Positions 59,679 to 64,000 of a stretch of 64,000 bases of DNA are shown piece by piece. Below the pieces are notes generated by a model. It worked only from the letters and a program-made list of their open reading frames with translations, was not told where the DNA came from and searched no databases. Source of the stretch: CAYQQU01 sp964419545 (GTDB taxonomy: Bacteria > Bacteroidota > Bacteroidia > Chitinophagales > Saprospiraceae); contig CAYQQU010000005.1 in NCBI GenBank assembly GCA_964419545.1, positions 90,917 through 154,916 of the forward strand, in the 5' to 3' direction. The position numbers and the translations under genes are program-made. How positions within the stretch are numbered: position 1 is the first letter of the stretch; every line of letters begins with the position of its first letter.

Positions 59679-62425
59679 GAGCATCCCAGCTGGTCCATTG
59701 CTTCCTCCAGGTTTTTCAGTTTGGCTTCACCGTCGGAAAGTTTTTTGCGTTCTTTTTCCACCACTGGCGCCGGAGCGTTACTGACGAAGCGTTCGTTGCT
59801 CAGCTTCTTTTTCACCTGCGCCACGAATCCGCGGTAGTGGTCGAGGTCTTTGCGCAGGCGTTCGCACTCGGCCGCCACGTCGATCTGATCGTCCAGCACC
59901 ACGAAGAACTTATCCGTACCGGACAGGAAGGAGACGGCGTTTTCCACCTCCGATTCGGTGATTTCCAGACTATCCAGGTTGGCCATTTTGATGATCATCG
60001 GGAAAAGGCCTGTCATGCGTTGCATGGCCCGGATGTTGGGGCTTTCCTGTGCGAAAACCGTCAGCGCTTCTTTCATTTTGACGCCTTTGTTGTTACGGAT
60101 TTCGCGGACGTTGGTTACGACGTCTTTGGCTTCCTCCACCTCTCTGATCAGGGTTTCGTCGTAACTGCCGGCGGCCGGATAGCGGCTCACGATGCAGTCG
60201 TCGCCGGCGGCCCGTTCGCGGAGGTGGTGCCATACTTCTTCGGTGACAAAAGGCATGAAGGGATGGAGGATGGTCATCAGGCGCTCGTATAGCGAGATGG
60301 TGCGCTCGTAAGTAGCCCGGTCGATGGGCTGCCCGTAGTCCGGCTTGATCATTTCTAGATACCAGGAGCAGAAGTCGCCCCAGATGAACTTATAGAGGGT
60401 CATCAGGGCGTCGGAGAGGCGGTAATCGGTGAAGTTGGCGGCCAGCTTTTCGAGGGTGAGCTGAAGTTTGTTTTCCATCCAGCGGCCGGCCAGCTCGTTG
60501 ATGGCCTGAGTTTCCGCATCGGCGGCCGCCTCGGCGATCTCCCAGCCCTGGATAAGGCGCAGGGCGTTCCACATCTTATTGCAGAAATTGCGGCCCTGTT
60601 CGCAGAGTTTGCTTTCGTTGAGCACGCTATTGTTCTGCGGGTCGATCGGCGCGTCGAAAACGATGTCGTTGCCGGCGGCGGCGCTGGAAAGCATGCCGAA
60701 GCGCACGCCGTCGGCGCCGTAGGTATCGATGAGCGTGAGGGCGTCGGGCGAGTTGCCGAGTTGCTTACTCATCTTGCGGCGCTTGTTGTCGCGCACCATG
60801 CCCGTAAAATAAACGTCGTGGAAAGGCTGCCGGCCTTTTTGCGCCGCCAGCTCACGGCCCAGCAGTTCCTCCGACCACTCATAACCGGACATGATCATGC
60901 GGGCCACCCACAGGTAGATGATATCCCAGGCAGTGACCAGCACCGAGGTAGGATAATAGTATCGCAGTTCCGCCGGGTCGTCGAAGCCGTTGAATACGGA
61001 AAGGGGCCAGAGCCAGGAAGAGAACCAGGTATCCAGAACGTCTTCGTCCTGCAGCAGCTGATCCGCCTGCAATGCCGGGTTGCCGGTGGCCTCGCGGGCC
61101 TGCGCCAGCGCCTCTTCCAGCGTCTCGGCCACGAAGAACCGGGGTTCGTCCCGGCCTTTGTCTTCCGCCAGGTACCAGGCCGGAATGCGGTGTCCCCACC
61201 ACAACTGCCGGGAAATACACCAGTCGCGCACATTTTCTTCCCGCAGCCAGCTGTTGTACATATTCCACATGTGCTCCGGGAAAAAGCGAATCTCGCCCTC
61301 TTTTACGGCCTTCAGGGCGGTGGCGGCAAAGTCTTTCATTTCGACGAACCACTGTCGCGTCAGCCGCGGCTCGATGATGGCGTCGGTGCGCTCGGAGCGG
61401 CCCACCTTATTGCGGTAGTCTTCCGTTTTGACCAGCAAGCCGGCCGCTTCGAGGTCTTTGACGACGAGCTTGCGGGCTTTGAAGCGGTCTACGCCGATGT
61501 GTACGGTAGCCGCATCGCTCATCGTACCGTCGGCATTGAGTACGTCGATGACCTCCAGCTGGTGGCGGCGCCCGATCTCGTAGTCGTTGGGATCGTGGGC
61601 CGGCGTAATTTTGAGGGCGCCGGTGCCGAACGCCATATCGACGTAATCGTCGAAAATAATGGGCGCCGGACGGTTGACGAGGGGAACGATCGCGCGTTTG
61701 CCCGCGAGGCGCCGGTAGCGTTCGTCACGCGGGTTGACCGCGATGGCCGTATCGCCGAGGATCGTCTCAGGGCGAACGGTAGCGATGGTGATCCATTCGC
61801 CTTCGGCCCCTTCGACGGGGTACCGGACGTGGTAGAGCCGGGAGTTTTCTTCTTTGTAGATGACCTCTTCGTTCGACAAGGCCGTTTGGGCTTCCGGGTC
61901 CCAGTTGGTCATGCGCAGGCCGCGATAGATTTTCCCTTTGCGGTAGAGGTCGACAAAGACGTGGGTCACGGCCCGCGACATCGACTCTTCCATCGTGAAG
62001 CGGGTGCGCTCCCAGTCGCAGGAAGCGCCCAGTTTTTTGAGCTGATCCAGGATGATGCCGCCGTATTTCTCTTTCCACTCCCAGGCATGCGCCAGAAACG
62101 CTTCCCGGCTGAGTGCTCCTTTTTTGATGCCTTTTTCGCGCAGCATCTTCACCACTTTGGCTTCCGTGGCGATCGACGCGTGGTCGGTGCCGGGCACCCA
62201 GCAGGCGTTCTTACCTTCCAGGCGCGCCTTGCGGATCAGGATATCCTGAATCGTATTGTTGAGCATGTGCCCCATGTGCAACATGCCCGTCACGTTGGGC
62301 GGCGGGATCACAATGGTGAAGGGCTCGCGATCGTCGGGTTCGGAATGGAAATAGTTCTTTTCCATCCAGTAGTCGTACCATTTGGCCTCCGTTTCCTGCG
62401 GATTGTAGCGGGTCGATAAGGTCAT
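59675..62425 (-). CDS. valS: Valyl-tRNA synthetase
   Basis: Charges tRNA-Val. A 916-residue class I synthetase. The HIGH motif is in PPPNVTGMLHMGHML, the KMSKS motif in NKRRKMSKQLGNSPD, the CP1 editing domain lies between (about 200-360; TVRPETILGDTAIAVNP), the anticodon-binding domain has WMENKLQLTLEKLAANF, and a C-terminal coiled-coil arm (about 850-916; ECERLRKDLDHYRGFVAQVKKKL) is typical of ValS. I start at ATG 62425 (MTLSTRYNPQETEAKWY); the frame runs on upstream only into the end of lysA. lysA lies 86 bases upstream on the same strand. Confidence 0.97.
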   Translation of the reverse strand: MTLSTRYNPQETEAKWYDYWMEKNYFHSEPDDREPFTIVIPPPNVTGMLHMGHMLNNTIQDILIRKARLEGKNACWVPGTDHASIATEAKVVKMLREKGIKKGALSREAFLAHAWEWKEKYGGIILDQLKKLGASCDWERTRFTMEESMSRAVTHVFVDLYRKGKIYRGLRMTNWDPEAQTALSNEEVIYKEENSRLYHVRYPVEGAEGEWITIATVRPETILGDTAIAVNPRDERYRRLAGKRAIVPLVNRPAPIIFDDYVDMAFGTGALKITPAHDPNDYEIGRRHQLEVIDVLNADGTMSDAATVHIGVDRFKARKLVVKDLEAAGLLVKTEDYRNKVGRSERTDAIIEPRLTRQWFVEMKDFAATALKAVKEGEIRFFPEHMWNMYNSWLREENVRDWCISRQLWWGHRIPAWYLAEDKGRDEPRFFVAETLEEALAQAREATGNPALQADQLLQDEDVLDTWFSSWLWPLSVFNGFDDPAELRYYYPTSVLVTAWDIIYLWVARMIMSGYEWSEELLGRELAAQKGRQPFHDVYFTGMVRDNKRRKMSKQLGNSPDALTLIDTYGADGVRFGMLSSAAAGNDIVFDAPIDPQNNSVLNESKLCEQGRNFCNKMWNALRLIQGWEIAEAAADAETQAINELAGRWMENKLQLTLEKLAANFTDYRLSDALMTLYKFIWGDFCSWYLEMIKPDYGQPIDRATYERTISLYERLMTILHPFMPFVTEEVWHHLRERAAGDDCIVSRYPAAGSYDETLIREVEEAKDVVTNVREIRNNKGVKMKEALTVFAQESPNIRAMQRMTGLFPMIIKMANLDSLEITESEVENAVSFLSGTDKFFVVLDDQIDVAAECERLRKDLDHYRGFVAQVKKKLSNERFVSNAPAPVVEKERKKLSDGEAKLKNLEEAMDQLGCS

Positions 62426-62511
62426 CTGCGGTTGCGGTTTAAAGCGTGGCTGCGAAATGCTGCAAAGATAATTTTTTCTTGAATGGGTGGAAACCTGACA
62501 ACCTTTCGAGC

Positions 62512-63747
62512 TCATTCCCATTCAACCTCAACCTGATTGCGCAGCAGATCCTCCATCGTTTCGCGGCGGCGGATGAGGTAGTCGTTCCCTTCGTGCACCA
62601 GCACTTCGGCGGGGCGGTAGCGGGAGTTGTAGTTCGACGCCATCGAGAAGCAGTAAGCGCCCGCGTTGTGCAGGCAGAGGATATCGCCTTCGTGGATTTC
62701 GGGTATGCGGCGGTTGACGCCGAAGGTATCCGTTTCGCAGATGTAGCCGACGACGGTGTAGAAGCGAGGGCGGCCGTTCGGTTTCGAGACGTTGGAAATA
62801 CGGTGGTAAGCGTTGTAAAACATGGGCCGGATGAGGTGATTCAGACCGGAATCGACCCCGGCGAAGACGGTGGAGGTGGTGGTTTTGATGACGTTGACGC
62901 GCACGAAGAAGTAGCCGGCTTCGCTGACCAGGAATTTGCCCGGCTCGAACATCAGCGTCAGGTCGCGGCCGTATTCGCGGCAAAATTCGTTGAAGCGCTC
63001 CGAGATGCGTTCGCCCAGCTGTTCGATGTCGGTCGCGATATCGCCGGCTTTATAAGGCACTTTGAAGCCGCTGCCGAAGTCGATGTATTCCAGTTCCTCG
63101 AACTCGCGCGCATAATTCAGCAGGATCTCGGCGCCGGCCAGGAAAACGTCGGGCTCCAGGATATCCGACCCGGTGTGCATGTGGATGCCTTCCACGAGCA
63201 GGCCCGTATTTTCGACCACCCGGTGGACGTGGGGCATCTGGTGGATGGAAATGCCGAACTTGGAATCGATGTGGCCCACCGAGGTCTTCAGGTTGCCCCC
63301 CGCCATGATATGGGGGTTCAGCCGGATACAGACCGGCACGTCGGGATGGTGCTGCCCGAACTGCTCCAGGATGGAGATATTGTCGATATTGATGCGCACG
63401 CCGAGTTCGACGGCTTCTTCGATCTCTTCCAGGCTCACGCAGTTGGGGGTGAAGATGATCTCCTGGGGGTCGAAGCCCGCTTTCAGGCCGAGCACCACCT
63501 CCTGAAAAGAGACCGTATCCAGGCCGGCGCCCCACTGCCGGAATAATTTGAGTATATTGATATTGGACAGCGCTTTACAGGCGTAATTCAGTTTGAGGCT
63601 TTTAACCGAAAAAGCGCGCTGCATCCGGTCGTACTGCCGTTTCATCACTGCGCTGTCGTAAACGTAAAGCGGGCAATCGTATTTTTCGCATAGCGCCAGG
63701 GGGTCTACCGCCCCGTTCAGCATAAAGCGATTGTTGTCGAGTGTCAT
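62512..63747 (-). CDS. lysA: Diaminopimelate decarboxylase
   Basis: Last step of lysine synthesis: meso-diaminopimelate to lysine. 411 residues, fold III PLP enzyme. PLP lysine is Lys58 in LNYACKALSN; the HTGSDI motif, YIDFGSGFKVPY (glycine loop), and FEPGKFLVSEAGYFF are characteristic. The last part of the active site is CLHNAGAYCFSMASNYNSR. ATG 63747 is the start; a TTG two codons upstream is in frame. Probably co-transcribed with valS. Confidence 0.95.
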   Translation of the reverse strand: MTLDNNRFMLNGAVDPLALCEKYDCPLYVYDSAVMKRQYDRMQRAFSVKSLKLNYACKALSNINILKLFRQWGAGLDTVSFQEVVLGLKAGFDPQEIIFTPNCVSLEEIEEAVELGVRINIDNISILEQFGQHHPDVPVCIRLNPHIMAGGNLKTSVGHIDSKFGISIHQMPHVHRVVENTGLLVEGIHMHTGSDILEPDVFLAGAEILLNYAREFEELEYIDFGSGFKVPYKAGDIATDIEQLGERISERFNEFCREYGRDLTLMFEPGKFLVSEAGYFFVRVNVIKTTTSTVFAGVDSGLNHLIRPMFYNAYHRISNVSKPNGRPRFYTVVGYICETDTFGVNRRIPEIHEGDILCLHNAGAYCFSMASNYNSRYRPAEVLVHEGNDYLIRRRETMEDLLRNQVEVEWE

Positions 63748-63795
63748 GGTCAAAAAATTTCGGCTTATGGCAACTCAGAAAATCCGTAAAAGCAG

Positions 63796-63803
63796 CAAAT
63801 ATA
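63796..63803 (-). promoter_or_regulatory. Bacteroidota-type -7 motif upstream of lysA
   Basis: Minus-strand TATATTTG fits TAnnTTTG. It lies 49 bases before the lysA ATG, a plausible position for the promoter of lysA-valS. Confidence 0.5.
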
Positions 63804-63817
63804 TCCATTTCAGCTCC

Positions 63818-63872
63818 TTAACCCGGATTATTCATGGATTAATCTATTGCGAAGCCATGAATACCGGGTTAA
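63818..63872. repeat. Palindromic repeat family A (near-complete copy)
   Basis: TTAACCCGGATTATTCATGG and GCCATGAATACCGGGTTAA as opposed arms, with the inner ATTAATCTATTGCGAA shared with the copy at 12803. A small deletion affects the right arm. Confidence 0.85.
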
Positions 63873-63950
63873 CAGAACGGCAAACAAAAAAAGCGGCCCG
63901 CCGACCCACCAAAACCGCCCTTGGGATGCATCTATTCATACAAATGGCTA

Positions 63951-64000
63951 AGAGCTTGTTTGGAGGTAGTCATTTTGGCTGCAAAACCCAGCTTTTGGAA
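63951..64000. repeat. Palindromic element, family B (cut by window end)
   Basis: These 50 bases are identical to the reverse complement of the right end of the element at 28034-28200, including the terminal AGAGCTTGTTTGGAGGTAGT. The rest lies beyond the window. Confidence 0.85.

Overview
The window looks like a chromosomal fragment from a marine-type Bacteroidota, most likely class Saprospiria (Lewinella/Phaeodactylibacter-like). The taxonomic call is inference. It rests on a giant PKD-repeat protein with a type IX secretion (T9SS) sorting tail, a FISUMP domain, lipoprotein sulfatases, a Bacteroidota-type arginine decarboxylase, a TPR-CHAT protein, several TAnnTTTG (-7) promoter motifs, and high GC coding DNA broken by AT-rich gaps full of palindromic repeats. 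There are no tRNA or rRNA genes, no CRISPR array, no transposase and no phage genes.

Layout. 1-10.1 kb: end of tex; pckA divergent from an XRE/ScfR-like regulator with a perfect palindrome between them; a polytopic membrane protein; pyruvate carboxylase. PEP carboxykinase, its putative regulator and pyruvate carboxylase form an anaplerosis/gluconeogenesis neighbourhood. 10.3-16.8 kb: MscS channel, a FISUMP gene apparently broken by a one-base frameshift, a SNF2 helicase, a small beta-rich protein. 16.8-23.5 kb: D-2-hydroxyacid dehydrogenase, sulfatase, GH3 glycosidase and a second sulfatase, suggesting use of sulfated glycans. 23.8-28.0 kb: peroxiredoxin, then metY-metX behind a SAM-I riboswitch, then OsmC. 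28.2-35.1 kb: DUF3179 lipoprotein with an outer-membrane-like partner, a response regulator, a cysteine-less thioredoxin-like protein, a soluble PAS histidine kinase behind two FNR-type boxes, and an M48 protease. 35.3-47.3 kb: FG-GAP/ASPIC/16xPKD T9SS cargo, an unknown exported protein, M28 peptidase, MazG-like hydrolase, arginine decarboxylase and a small unknown.

47.5-56.9 kb is the most unusual part. A helical-repeat protein is followed by a 1.2 kb gene-free stretch carrying a series of terminator hairpins. Then come a membrane-anchored exported protein and an exported TPR-CHAT protease with a C-terminal membrane anchor, convergent to an ECF sigma factor and a membrane anti-sigma-like protein that has two N-terminal sigma-binding-like modules and a periplasmic helical domain. 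Upstream of the sigma gene, pointing away from it, is an ECF-type promoter motif followed by about 280 nt of hairpin-rich non-coding DNA ending in a strong terminator. The gene set resembles the TPR-CHAT protease/sigma/sigma-inhibitor logic of type III-E CRISPR systems, but without CRISPR and apparently arranged across the inner membrane.

57-64 kb: alpha-glucan phosphorylase, valS and lysA. At least four families of short palindromic or satellite repeats are spread through the window. They often abut stop codons, and several supply the stop codon itself.
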